Positions 43,355 through 52,481 of a stretch of 64,000 bases of DNA are shown piece after piece. Numbering within the stretch: the stretch's first letter is position 1; every line of letters begins with the position of its first letter. Source of the DNA: Shewanella japonica (GTDB taxonomy: Bacteria; Pseudomonadota; Gammaproteobacteria; Enterobacterales; Shewanellaceae). The stretch covers positions 665,001 through 729,000 of the forward strand of contig NZ_CP020472.1 in NCBI RefSeq assembly GCF_002075795.1. The letters are read 5' to 3'. The position numbers and the translations under genes were made by a program. The notes under the pieces were generated by a model. That model saw only the letters and a list, made by a program, of their open reading frames with translations, had not been told where the DNA came from and did no database searches.

Positions 43355-44434
43355 TTATTGAAAAGAAAACTGCATACTGAGCTGCAAGTATTGCGATTGA
43401 CCGTTTTCAACAAGCTCAGTGCTTTCTAACCTAGCTTTGTCATTGATGGCATATTGGCCCACCTCGACACCGACACTGAGTTCGGGTGTTAGGTTAGTGA
43501 ATAAATTCACGCCCACAAGGGTCCGTCGGCTGCGTTGTACTTCGGTAGCGGTATGACCGATAAACAGGCTAGTGCGCCAGTTGTGATCCCAAAAGTGACG
43601 ATAAGCTGCCATGGCTGACAAGGTGGTTTCTAATTCGCCTTCGATTATGTCTTTTGCAGCATCGGTACCCACATAGCGGCCTAAGTTGCCATAGTGCAAT
43701 TGAATACGTAAATCGTCTTTGCCGAATGTACGCAGTTTGCCTGCAACTGACATTCCAGTGCTGACTTGCTGGGTCTGATCTGGGTCTAAGTAGCGAATAA
43801 CACCTGAGGCTGAAACATTACCCCAATTGCCTTTCGTGTTATAACGCACAATAAAATCAGGTACATAATCATTGCGAGTGTCAATCCAGTCTGGCTCATC
43901 ATTAAGCGATGAACCTGGATTAGTGCCATAGGTATAAGGGTTTTCAAGTGCAAATTGCCAATTATTAAAGGTATAACGTACTAAAGCCTGGCGCACCATG
44001 GCTTGGCCAACGAGTGGGCCACCAAGATCTGCGGTTTCTGCAAAAGCTGACGTATTGACTAATGTCGACCAAGTTTGTCCTGCAACGACATCTTGGTATT
44101 CAATAAAAGCATGCCTTAATCTCGGGCTGTATGAGTTAGAGATAATGGCATTTCCTTGAGATGAGCCTACAAAGTCAATCTCAATAAAGCCACGAACATC
44201 ATTAGACGATACGCCAAGGTTTAAGCGACTTTCTTGGGCGCTAAATTGTGTGCGTTGAGTCGGTTCAGATACCGAGCCGCCTCCGGTCCAGCTGTCTTGG
44301 AACGCAATATCACCGTTAACATGGCGTGCATTCATTTTAAGAAAACCACCCAGTTCAACTTCCATTGCCTCTGAAAATGGTGCGCAAAAAGCTAAACAGG
44401 CACACAAAGGTGTGACAATAATCCGTTTATTCAT
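43355..44434 (-). CDS. DcaP-like outer-membrane channel
   Basis: A 359-residue predicted beta-barrel with a signal peptide (MNKRIIVTPLCACLAFCAP, cut near AMEVE). The mature start ELGGFLKMNARHVNGDIAF and the block GFIEIDFVGSS resemble DcaP-family trimeric porins that pass small organic acids. It ends in the aromatic LSMQFSFQ expected of outer-membrane proteins. The ATG at 44434 is preferred to an upstream GTG because it starts the signal peptide directly. It lies between a second porin and the cupin gene. Confidence 0.8.
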   Translation of the reverse strand: MNKRIIVTPLCACLAFCAPFSEAMEVELGGFLKMNARHVNGDIAFQDSWTGGGSVSEPTQRTQFSAQESRLNLGVSSNDVRGFIEIDFVGSSQGNAIISNSYSPRLRHAFIEYQDVVAGQTWSTLVNTSAFAETADLGGPLVGQAMVRQALVRYTFNNWQFALENPYTYGTNPGSSLNDEPDWIDTRNDYVPDFIVRYNTKGNWGNVSASGVIRYLDPDQTQQVSTGMSVAGKLRTFGKDDLRIQLHYGNLGRYVGTDAAKDIIEGELETTLSAMAAYRHFWDHNWRTSLFIGHTATEVQRSRRTLVGVNLFTNLTPELSVGVEVGQYAINDKARLESTELVENGQSQYLQLSMQFSFQ

Positions 44435-44604
44435 AGTTAGCGTGTTGGAACGAAATGAGCCCAGTAAAAAGTGATGACAACAAGTGGTCACTTAAAACGG
44501 TTGGTTAATAGAAAGAGCACCAGCAAAACGTGGGAGTATGAAAGTGTTTTGCTGATACTCAGTATATTGTCGTTACGCTGGCGTTAATGGCCAGAAGTCA
44601 TGAC

Positions 44605-45735
44605 TTAGAAGTAATAACCAAAGTTAATGTTGATACGTTTGTCCCAGTCATCTCCGATTTCTGGTAAACCAACATGGTCATTATTTGCCGTTGAGAAGGT
44701 CATGTTTTTACCTAAGATGAAGTCAACCATAGTGTAGGTGGCTCCAGCTGCGATAGCACAACCTGTCACGTTTTGCATGCTGTTGTCATAGCTGTCGTCA
44801 GCAACGTCAGGGGTCATTAAACCGAAGTCGTTGTAACACTTCACGCTACCAAAGTCAGTGGCGAAAGTTTTAGCTATGTTAGCGCTGTATGCTTGGCCTT
44901 TTGAGGCAATTTCGTATTGCCAGCTAACCACTGCGATACCGATTTTATTGTCATCAGCCGAATCGGCAGCGTCATACTCGTATTGCATGGCTTGTAACTG
45001 TAGGTTCCATCCTTTATAGGTGCTGTCTAAATGCAGTGCTACAGCATAACGGTCGCCCATGTTGCCTGTTTCACTGTTATAGATTTGACCATATTGAGCT
45101 GAACCGCCAAATGTTGTCGAACCACCTTCGTACTCTGCGGTATAGGTTTGTCTGAAGTTAAAACCGTTAGTTTCTTCGTTATGGTATTCAGTGCCATTAA
45201 TTTCGCCACTGAATAACGAAGCTGAATAACGTTTGTTTTCAGTTGCGCTATAAACCGGGTTTTTGTAGAACGCGATATCAGTATTCCAGCCATTATTGTC
45301 GTAAGACGCTTTAATACCCACATCATGGTTATCTTCAAAACCTAGGTAGTATGGTAGGCCAAACCACCAGCTGTTAGAGATAAACTCTGGGTTACCAAAA
45401 GGCACTTTGTTGATACCAAACTGCAGTTGCCAATTGGGGTCAATATCATAAAAGCCGTAACCGTATTTGATGTAGTTGCTACCTGATGTAAAACGGTATT
45501 CAGCGGCTAAGCCCCAATCCCCTTTTTTACCATCAAACTTAATTGCAGCCATATCAAAATCAAGTTCACCTAACTTGTCTTTATTTGATTCATCGTAGTC
45601 TCTGTAAGCGTAATTAACGCGCACAGCACCTCCGATGTTAATACCGTCTTCTTGCTCTTCAGCCATGACATTTACAGAAGACATTGCTACTGCTGTGGCC
45701 ACCATCGACAACATAAACTTGGCGGTTTTTTTCAT
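44605..45735 (-). CDS. Outer-membrane porin-like protein
   Basis: A 376-residue predicted barrel with signal peptide MKKTAKFMLSMVATAVAMSS and mature start EEQEDGINIGGAVRVNYAYR. Repeated amphipathic strands (GDWGLAAEYRFTSGSNYIKY, NWQLQFGINKVPFG) are visible, and it ends in INFGYYF. It resembles phosphate-selective or OprO-like channels in general character; specificity cannot be read. ATG at 45735 has AAAGGGA at a good distance, unlike the in-frame ATG at 45741. It is 42 bases from the cytochrome gene and probably cotranscribed. Confidence 0.8.
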   Translation of the reverse strand: MKKTAKFMLSMVATAVAMSSVNVMAEEQEDGINIGGAVRVNYAYRDYDESNKDKLGELDFDMAAIKFDGKKGDWGLAAEYRFTSGSNYIKYGYGFYDIDPNWQLQFGINKVPFGNPEFISNSWWFGLPYYLGFEDNHDVGIKASYDNNGWNTDIAFYKNPVYSATENKRYSASLFSGEINGTEYHNEETNGFNFRQTYTAEYEGGSTTFGGSAQYGQIYNSETGNMGDRYAVALHLDSTYKGWNLQLQAMQYEYDAADSADDNKIGIAVVSWQYEIASKGQAYSANIAKTFATDFGSVKCYNDFGLMTPDVADDSYDNSMQNVTGCAIAAGATYTMVDFILGKNMTFSTANNDHVGLPEIGDDWDKRININFGYYF

Positions 45736-45777
45736 TCTCATTTCCCTTTATATACGTAAATTTTTTATATTTTTTAT

Positions 45778-46146
45778 TTACATTTCTTCAAACCAAGTGC
45801 GATGACAATCAGCACAAATCGGTGCTTTTTTAGTGTGCTCGCTATGGCAGGCTAAACAGCTTGCCCCTTCGTTGTAATGTAAAGATTTATGCGGATGTGC
45901 TTCAGGTACTGCCAAAATTGACTCATCAATTTCAATTGTTTCAACAGTGCCGTGGCAATCCACACAGGCCGCATCTGTGGTATTCGCTTTTGGTGAACCT
46001 TGATGACAGGTATTACAGCCATCTTGGTACAACATTTCATGGTTCACTCTGCCTTGGGTTTTCCCTTTGACGGTATAAAGCTCTCCCGCCTGGGCGGTGG
46101 CTAAAAACGCTGACGATACAAAAGCGAGTAATAATAATTTTTTCAT
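45778..46146 (-). CDS. Periplasmic tetraheme c-type cytochrome
   Basis: A 122-residue protein with signal peptide MKKLLLLAFVSSAFLATAQA and four haem-binding motifs: CNTCH, CVDCH, CLACH and CADCH. Extra histidines (NHEMLY, HPHKSLHY, EHTK) can supply the distal ligands for bis-His haems. The size matches the cytochrome subunit of split flavocytochrome c reductases, and the flavin subunit gene ends 11 bases before its ATG. It should carry electrons from the inner-membrane quinol pathway (CymA-type) to the flavoprotein. Confidence 0.93.
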   Translation of the reverse strand: MKKLLLLAFVSSAFLATAQAGELYTVKGKTQGRVNHEMLYQDGCNTCHQGSPKANTTDAACVDCHGTVETIEIDESILAVPEAHPHKSLHYNEGASCLACHSEHTKKAPICADCHRTWFEEM

Positions 46147-46157
46147 GGTGATTCAGC

Positions 46158-47669
46158 CTACAGATCAGATTTAATGGTTTCAGAAACGATGATGCCCATC
46201 GCTAAGCACTCTAGACATGACGTTGAGCTCAAGCGGGCTTCACCATGAATACCGCCAGTGGCTTCACCGATGGCATACATTTTTCTGATAGGTTCCATAG
46301 TGCGGCCATCTATCACGCGGCCACCTAAATCTGTTTTTAATCCGCCCATGCAGTAATGCACTTTTGGCCAAATTCGTGAGACAACAAATGGACCTGTCAG
46401 TACTTCAGCGGTATCCATTTTGCGGTTAAACAAGGGATCTTTTCTGTCAGTAACATGCTGGTTGTATTCTTTTATTGTCTTTTTCAATTCCGCTGCAGGA
46501 ATATTAAATTGCTTAGCAACGTCATCAAGTGTGTCGAGTTTCCACGCCATTTTGTCGCGTAGTGAACGCACTACACGGTCATCTTCGGCGTAGTTTTCGT
46601 AGTTAAACAATACAATCGGGTAGGCTGGACTGTTGTCTGCATAACGATTTTTCATAATGGCTTCTGAACACGTTTTACGGTCAGCACGCTCGTCCATAAA
46701 GCGTTTACCATTTAGCACACTGATTGCTGCGCCTTGATGCCAACCAATCGACAACAGGGCATTTGACCAGCCGAAACCACCCTCATCAGGAGAACCCCAA
46801 TGACCTGTTTGAATAAGATTCATATGCACGGGTAGCGCACCATTGGCCATAGCGGTTAATGTGACTTCGCCTGTCGCGCCATGGGCATTAGTACAATCGA
46901 GTGTTGGATCAAGTGAAGGATCGACTGCTTCACGCAGTTTCATGTTTTGGGCAAATCCACCGTGCGCGAGAATAACGGCTTTGTTGGCTTTGATATAGAT
47001 TGTTTTTCCAGTATTGAGATCTGGGAAGCGATAATTTTTTCTTACCTTAACGCCTACAATTTCTTGACCATCCATAATGAAGTCTTCGATGTAGTGTTGT
47101 AAGCGGTATTCAACGCCTTCTTTTTTACCTGCTTCAAACAACTTAGTGGTGATATCACCGCCTGTACCATGTTGGGTTCTAATCGCACGGGCTTTGTTAT
47201 GTCCGCCCACTTGGATATTAAATCCTTCACGGAATTTAACGCCCGTTTCGATACATAAATCGTAAGAATCAAGAGCACGATCGGCGATCACCTTTAGCAT
47301 TTCAACGTTTTGCATGCCGCGACCTGAGATGATTTGGTCGTTGACTAACTCTTCTGGTGAGTCATCGTTAATGCCTTGTGCTAATTGGATTGGGTTTTTA
47401 GGAATTGCTAACCAGCCACCATTAATGGCTGAGTTACCACCAATAACCTGCATTTTTTCGAGTACAAGTACGCTGCCGACTTGTTGTCTTTTTGCATTAA
47501 TCGCTGCTGATAGACCAGCAAAACCAGAGCCGACGACGAGTACATCTACTGACTCATCCCAGTTAATTTCATTGCATTGGCGTTGCTGTGCACTTGCTGG
47601 CATCGCTGCTGTCAGGCCGCCGATTGCTGCGCCTGCACTTAATTTCAAAAAGTTACGTCTGTTGTGCAT
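46158..47669 (-). CDS. Tat-exported flavoprotein subunit of a flavocytochrome c reductase
   Basis: A 503-residue FAD protein of the fumarate reductase superfamily, exported by a twin-arginine signal (NRRNFLKL at 3-10). VLVVGSGFAGLSAA at 44-57 binds FAD. Residues I align with the fumarate reductase active site (Fcc3 numbering, from memory) are H290 (H365), R331 (R402), H438 (H504) and R479 (R544). The proton-relay Glu378 and Arg381 align with Ser307 and Trp310, so it is probably not a fumarate reductase. It likely reduces an unsaturated carboxylate using the neighbouring cytochrome. GAGGA precedes the ATG by eight bases. Confidence 0.9.
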   Translation of the reverse strand: MHNRRNFLKLSAGAAIGGLTAAMPASAQQRQCNEINWDESVDVLVVGSGFAGLSAAINAKRQQVGSVLVLEKMQVIGGNSAINGGWLAIPKNPIQLAQGINDDSPEELVNDQIISGRGMQNVEMLKVIADRALDSYDLCIETGVKFREGFNIQVGGHNKARAIRTQHGTGGDITTKLFEAGKKEGVEYRLQHYIEDFIMDGQEIVGVKVRKNYRFPDLNTGKTIYIKANKAVILAHGGFAQNMKLREAVDPSLDPTLDCTNAHGATGEVTLTAMANGALPVHMNLIQTGHWGSPDEGGFGWSNALLSIGWHQGAAISVLNGKRFMDERADRKTCSEAIMKNRYADNSPAYPIVLFNYENYAEDDRVVRSLRDKMAWKLDTLDDVAKQFNIPAAELKKTIKEYNQHVTDRKDPLFNRKMDTAEVLTGPFVVSRIWPKVHYCMGGLKTDLGGRVIDGRTMEPIRKMYAIGEATGGIHGEARLSSTSCLECLAMGIIVSETIKSDL

Positions 47670-47991
47670 TTATCTTTCCTCGCATTTAGATGCGATTAAG
47701 ATAAACAAATTGAACTAGGCCAAATTTGAATGGCATCACGCTTTTTTTGGGGGGCAATATTATTCGTGAACTGGCTCAAGAACATTGTTCATGAGCTACT
47801 GGCTTATCAGCCCTATTTAGCGGGCGAACTTTAGAGGGAGATATCAAAAGTCAGTTAAGTTATGAACTGAATCACAAAGCCTAATAAAACCGGCCCATCA
47901 GCGTGAAGTGAATCCCGATTATCTACTGAGTTTATACCTATAAAGTGCAGTAAAGATGATAATTGCGATATTCAAATATTAGGTATTTATT
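47670..47991. other. Divergent promoter region, flavoprotein operon / TetR gene
   Basis: A 322-base non-coding region between the reductase operon and its probable regulator. Besides the near-palindrome at 47774-47796, a G-run (GGGGGG near 47752) and AT-rich stretches are seen. No open reading frame is supported. Confidence 0.55.
47774..47796. promoter_or_regulatory. Candidate TetR-family operator
   Basis: GCTCAAGAAC at 47774-47783 and GTTCATGAGC at 47787-47796 form a 10-3-10 inverted repeat with a single mismatch. It lies in the divergent promoter between the reductase operon and the TetR gene, the usual place for an autoregulated TetR operator. Binding is inferred. Confidence 0.55.
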
Positions 47992-48768
47992 ATGAAATGT
48001 CCTTCAGAAACCTTGACTCAATTACGATGTGATCAAATTTTAGATGTCGCAGAATTATTGATCGAATCTCAAGGTATAGTGTCATTTAAGTTTTCACAAA
48101 TTGCTAAGGACGTGGGCTGCTCAACAGGGACACTGTATAAGTTATTTGAGCGCAAAGAAGATGTATTAGTGTGCTTGTTTTTGCGCAGTGCAACATCCAA
48201 TTATATGCCATTATTTGTACAGAAGAACCCAGAACTGACGGCGCAAGAAAGATTGCTCATGCCGATATTATTTACCTTCGAGACCATTAAAAGAAGCCGC
48301 AGCTTTTTTACCTTACGCTCTGTGTCGGTTAATGCGATGATTTGGAAACTGGCCAGTGATGAAAAGGTTAAATTGTTTAAACAACGGATTAATTCATTTT
48401 GGCAATGGATGGCTGATGCGGTTCAACTGGCGATTGATAATGGCGAGTTAGTTGCTACTCCTTTGCAAGCCAAAGAGTTGGTTCAAGGCATTGCATTTTA
48501 TTTGACGGGGTCATTGACACAATTTGAAAGTAAACTGATTTCACCTGAGTTTCTGTCCGATCAATCCACAACTTGTTATCGGCATTTATCGAGATTAATG
48601 GCGCAATATCAATGGAAAACGCCACTGAATCATGAGCTATTTACTTGTCTTGAAACTCGCACGGCAGATTTTTTTGAAGCAAATTTTAAAAAGCATCTTA
48701 GTTGCAGTTCATGTAAAGCATTATCGATGTCATTGAATGCAAAACAAAGTGGCTGTAACGGCTGTTAA
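47992..48768 (+). CDS. TetR-family transcriptional regulator
   Basis: A 258-residue regulator with an N-terminal helix-turn-helix (FKFSQIAKDVGCSTGTLYKLF, split around residues 29-50) and a helical ligand domain. It is longer than the typical 190-220 residues. The extra length includes a C-terminal cysteine-rich tail with CSSC and a final CNGC, which could sense redox state or bind metal or haem. It is divergent from the flavocytochrome operon, its likely target. The same arrangement of regulator, flavin subunit and tetraheme subunit occurs in S. oneidensis as far as I recall. Confidence 0.85.
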   Translation: MKCPSETLTQLRCDQILDVAELLIESQGIVSFKFSQIAKDVGCSTGTLYKLFERKEDVLVCLFLRSATSNYMPLFVQKNPELTAQERLLMPILFTFETIKRSRSFFTLRSVSVNAMIWKLASDEKVKLFKQRINSFWQWMADAVQLAIDNGELVATPLQAKELVQGIAFYLTGSLTQFESKLISPEFLSDQSTTCYRHLSRLMAQYQWKTPLNHELFTCLETRTADFFEANFKKHLSCSSCKALSMSLNAKQSGCNGC

Positions 48769-48789
48769 TACAACTTCTAGCCACTTTGT
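48744..48789. other. Hairpin overlapping the 3' end of the TetR gene
   Basis: ACAAAGTGGCT at 48744-48754, inside the last TetR codons, can pair with AGCCACTTTGT at 48779-48789, a perfect 11-bp stem with a 24-nt loop. It may act as a terminator at this convergent junction. Confidence 0.45.
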
Positions 48790-48802
48790 ATTCGAGTACG
48801 GG

Positions 48803-49402
48803 TTATTGTGGGCTGTACTTGTGTTTTACATCTTCAATCAGTTGTTGCCACTGAGGGTATTTGACAAAGCTTTGTTGTAAGTCTCCCCAAGGAGATAGGG
48901 TGTCGTCTAACATTTGCCCTGATACATCGATACCTTGTGTGGCAAGATACAAGTAATAGAATGCTGATGCACGGTAATTTGCCGCACAGTGCACTAAAAT
49001 AGATTTATCGTTATGGCTGTCCATCACCATAAAGAATTGCTCAACATCCTCGATGGTGGGCTGTTGCCAGTCTACTTCAATATTTTCGTACTTCATTCCT
49101 AGATCTGTGACCAATTGAGATTCTTGCGCTAAATAATTGGGATTATTCTTAGGGATCAAATTGATGACAACTTCCACTCCCGCTTGTTGCAAGGTTTTAA
49201 ATTCCTCAGCCTTAGGTAATCCGGCAGTGATAACTTGCGTATTATTAATTTTAATCGCTTTAATATCATCTAGCTGGCTTGGATCTATCTCAGCCGCAAC
49301 GGGATTAATTAATGCCAGCGAAACCATAGCTATTAGCGTTGTCATTTTTAAGGCATTAACTCCAAATTTGCTGAGTGTAGCTTGCGATATAAACTGATAC
49401 AT
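48803..49402 (-). CDS. Exported protein-tyrosine-phosphatase-like protein
   Basis: A 199-residue protein with a hydrophobic export signal (MTTLIAMVSLALINPVAAE at about 20-38) and a phosphatase-like domain. The fold matches the DUF442-type group: AGLPKAEEFKTLQQAGVEVVINL, then LVHCAANYRAS as the candidate phosphate-binding loop. The Cys-Arg spacing is C-x4-R, not the standard C-x5-R. AGGA lies about eight bases before the ATG. It follows the aldo/keto reductase gene by only eight bases, so the two are one operon. Confidence 0.78.
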   Translation of the reverse strand: MYQFISQATLSKFGVNALKMTTLIAMVSLALINPVAAEIDPSQLDDIKAIKINNTQVITAGLPKAEEFKTLQQAGVEVVINLIPKNNPNYLAQESQLVTDLGMKYENIEVDWQQPTIEDVEQFFMVMDSHNDKSILVHCAANYRASAFYYLYLATQGIDVSGQMLDDTLSPWGDLQQSFVKYPQWQQLIEDVKHKYSPQ

Positions 49403-49410
49403 AGTGATTC

Positions 49411-50427
49411 CTATTCCTTTAGGATGTGGTTGATGGTGGTGATTTCTTGTGGGGTAAAATGGAGGTTGTTGAGTGCATTTACCGAGTCAACAATTTGCGT
49501 TGGACGACTCGCACCAATAAGACAGCTTGTTACCGCTTCATTATGTAAGGTCCAAGCTATGGCCATTTGTGCTAACGATTGCTGACGATTTTCTGCCAAT
49601 GTATTTAATGCCGATACTTTGGATAATTTAGCCGGTGTAAGGTCTTTATCTGCTAAGTAAACTTGATGCTCAAGTGCTGCTCTTGAGTTCTTAGGGATCC
49701 CATTTAAATACTTATTGGTTAATACGCCCTGAGCTAATAGTGAGAATACGATTGAACCGACACCTTCATTTTTAAGTACGTCAGTCAGACCATTTTCAAT
49801 CCAACGATCAAACAGGTTATATCGAGGCTGGTGAATTAATAATGGCGTGCCAAGTTGCCTTAATATCTCAATTGCTTGTTGAGTTTGTTGGGGTTGGTAG
49901 TTAGATATTCCCACATACAAAGCACGCCCTGAACGGACGATATAGTCAAGCGCTTGCATGGTTTCTTCTAAGGGGGTGTCAGGATCCATACAGTGGTGAT
50001 AAAAAATGTCAAAGTAATCTAACCCTGTGCGTTTAAGGCTTTGATCACAGCTGGAAATTAAATACTTACGAGATCCTCCTACACCATATGGCCCAGGCCA
50101 CATGTCATATCCTGCTTTACTCGATATTAATAATTCATCACGATAATGCTTAAAATCTTGTTGGTAAATGCTGCCAAAACATGACTCGGCAGCACCATAA
50201 TGAGGGCCATAGTTATTGGCAAGATCAAAGTGAGTTATACCATGATCAAATGCAGTATTAAGCATATGACGGGCGTTACTTTGTGAGTCATTAGCGCCGA
50301 AGTTTTGCCATAACCCTAACGACAATTGTGGCAAGCGGATACCGCTACGACCACAAGCTGAGTATGTCATCTTGCTATAGCGCTCTGGCGCAGCAACGTA
50401 GAGTGGGTTAGGTTCGTTAGTAATCAT
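49411..50427 (-). CDS. Aldo/keto reductase, YghZ-like
   Basis: A 338-residue NADPH-dependent carbonyl reductase of the AKR family, similar to E. coli YghZ (L-glyceraldehyde 3-phosphate reductase). Catalytic-tetrad residues are seen in FDLANNYGPHYG (Asp and Tyr), SSKAGYDM (Lys) and FYHHCMD (His). The cofactor-binding end is CLIGASRPTQIVDSVNAL. It is the first gene of a two-gene operon with the phosphatase-like protein. The true substrate is not determined. Confidence 0.9.
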   Translation of the reverse strand: MITNEPNPLYVAAPERYSKMTYSACGRSGIRLPQLSLGLWQNFGANDSQSNARHMLNTAFDHGITHFDLANNYGPHYGAAESCFGSIYQQDFKHYRDELLISSKAGYDMWPGPYGVGGSRKYLISSCDQSLKRTGLDYFDIFYHHCMDPDTPLEETMQALDYIVRSGRALYVGISNYQPQQTQQAIEILRQLGTPLLIHQPRYNLFDRWIENGLTDVLKNEGVGSIVFSLLAQGVLTNKYLNGIPKNSRAALEHQVYLADKDLTPAKLSKVSALNTLAENRQQSLAQMAIAWTLHNEAVTSCLIGASRPTQIVDSVNALNNLHFTPQEITTINHILKE

Positions 50428-50662
50428 TTCTCTTCCTACAAATGAAATGGAGCAGCAGTATTATTTTTAAGCTAATACATTATTACAGTTAGTCTAAAAC
50501 GTCACCTTAAACAAAAATGTTTATATTGATAAAAACTAATATTGTCATATTTCATTGATTTTATGGTCACACTTCGTCTTTAGCTTAAGCGATTGTTGAT
50601 TCAGTCATCGACTGAGTTTTTCATTCATATCGATATTAAGTTGTCAGAAGATGGAGCTAAAA

Positions 50663-51952
50663 ATGATTAAGGAAGGGATGCACTTGCATGTGCTAACAAG
50701 TTTGTTGATAAGCCTGCTACTTATAACAGGTTGTAATGATGATAATGATACCAATACTGATGCTACAGACGAACAGCAAGTCATAGCGGAACCCATTGTC
50801 GTCAGCGTTGGCCCTAGGCCGTCATATCTAGTCGGACAAATGCAAGACAGCGATTTAAAAACACAGCTTGCTCAATGCACGAATAAAACCATGTATCGTC
50901 ATGATTTTTCTATCGGTCATCGCGGTGCTGCGATGCAATTTCCTGAACATACTAAAGAGTCATATCAAGCGGCAATTGATTCTGGCGCTGGTATCGTAGA
51001 ATGCGATGTCACTTTTACCCAAGATAAAGAGTTAGTCTGTCGTCATTCGCAATGTGATTTAGCCACTACAACTAATATCTTAGCGATTCCAGAACTGGCA
51101 GCAAAATGCTCCGTTCCTTTCAGTCCTGCCGATCTGGTAAATGGTGTGATGGCAACAGCCCAATGTTGTACCAGTGATATTACCTTGGCGGAGTTTAAAA
51201 CCTTAAAAGGGAAAATGGATGGTGCCAATCCAGCAGCAACAACAGTAGAAGCGTTTATGGATGGCACTGCGAATTGGCGAACAGACTTATACTCGTACCA
51301 TGGCACATTAATGACTCATGCAGAAAGCATTGAGCTATTTAAAACAGCAGGCGTGCAGATGACTCCTGAACTTAAATCTGCAAGTGTAACCATGCCGTTT
51401 GATGGTTTTAGTCAGCAAGATTATGCTCAAAAAATGCTCGATGAGTACGTTGCCGCTGGAGTTAGCCCTGCATTAGTGTATCCGCAATCATTTAACCTTG
51501 AAGATGTGAAATATTGGATTGCGAATACGCCAGATTTTGCCGATCAAGCAGTATATCTTGATGATCGCTATGACCTTGCTGATTTTGACCCGCAAAATAA
51601 CATGACTTGGTCACCAACAATGGACGAGCTTGCTAATGATGGAGTGAAAATCATTGCGCCGCCATTATGGGTACTCGTCACTGTCGATGTGGACAATCAA
51701 ATTGTACCATCTGCATATGCATTAGCCGCTAAAGCTGCTGGATTAGATATCATCACTTGGACACTTGAGCGTTCAGGCGTGTTATCTGACGGTGCTGGTG
51801 GTTGGTATTATCAGTCAATCACGGATGCGATTGATAATGAAGGCGATGCATTTGAGCTGCTGGACGTGTTAGCCAAAGACGTTGGTGTGATTGGTGTGTT
51901 CTCTGATTGGCCTGCGACAGTGACTTACTATGCTAACTGCATGGCGCTGTAA
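50663..51952 (+). CDS. Glycerophosphodiester phosphodiesterase lipoprotein
   Basis: A 429-residue lipoprotein with lipobox LLLITGC followed by an Asp/Asn-rich stretch. The GDPD fold is clear: [17 protein letters not shown] holds the catalytic His and Arg, [18 protein letters not shown] the metal-binding Glu/Asp and second His. It should hydrolyse glycerophosphodiesters to glycerol-3-phosphate outside the inner membrane. It is longer than E. coli GlpQ (358), with extra cysteines (CCTSD, CSVPF). ATG at 50663 has GGAG eight bases upstream. Confidence 0.9.
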   Translation: MIKEGMHLHVLTSLLISLLLITGCNDDNDTNTDATDEQQVIAEPIVVSVGPRPSYLVGQMQDSDLKTQLAQCTNKTMYRHDFSIGHRGAAMQFPEHTKESYQAAIDSGAGIVECDVTFTQDKELVCRHSQCDLATTTNILAIPELAAKCSVPFSPADLVNGVMATAQCCTSDITLAEFKTLKGKMDGANPAATTVEAFMDGTANWRTDLYSYHGTLMTHAESIELFKTAGVQMTPELKSASVTMPFDGFSQQDYAQKMLDEYVAAGVSPALVYPQSFNLEDVKYWIANTPDFADQAVYLDDRYDLADFDPQNNMTWSPTMDELANDGVKIIAPPLWVLVTVDVDNQIVPSAYALAAKAAGLDIITWTLERSGVLSDGAGGWYYQSITDAIDNEGDAFELLDVLAKDVGVIGVFSDWPATVTYYANCMAL

Positions 51953-52015
51953 ATATGACGCTTAACCATAGCGGCTAAATTAGGGCTTAGTAAGGTCTGT
52001 ATTTGTTAACGAAAA

Positions 52016-52363
52016 CTAATTAGGACAGTCATAAGCATTTGCTACAAAAGTCACTGATGTGGCAAATGCTTTTGGCTTATATAGATAAACAGTATTCGCA
52101 CCGAGTGTGATGGCTTCATTTCGTAACTGATTAAGCGCACCTTGGGTGAGATCTTTATTTGAAATAAATAAGTAATCGTACCAATGGCCTTGGGATCCCA
52201 CTAAGGTTCCTTTTAATTCGCAAACGTCCATATCCCCTTGTTCAGACCATAAAATCGCAATAGCTTCAGTTTGAGGGTTTGGGGTCGTTATACAGCCTGT
52301 TAGTCCGATAATCATTACCAGTAATAGCGATTTTGTATAGCTAAACGACGGGATATATTTCAT
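52016..52363 (-). CDS. DUF4156-like small lipoprotein
   Basis: A 115-residue lipoprotein with signal peptide and lipobox IGLTGC. The mature part ends in LGANTVYLYKP and AYDCPN, resembling DUF4156 envelope lipoproteins such as those near rcsF, function unknown. Two mature cysteines (DVCEL and DCPN) may form a disulfide. ATG at 52363 is preferred over an upstream TTG. Confidence 0.7.
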   Translation of the reverse strand: MKYIPSFSYTKSLLLVMIIGLTGCITTPNPQTEAIAILWSEQGDMDVCELKGTLVGSQGHWYDYLFISNKDLTQGALNQLRNEAITLGANTVYLYKPKAFATSVTFVANAYDCPN

Positions 52364-52481
52364 TATTTTCTCATTCAATGGCTGTTCAGCTGGAGGAAGC
52401 TATACTTATAACGTTAACGCACTGATTAAATTATTCAAGTTGGTTTAGTGGTGATAATAGCTAAATAATATGGAGTGGCAA

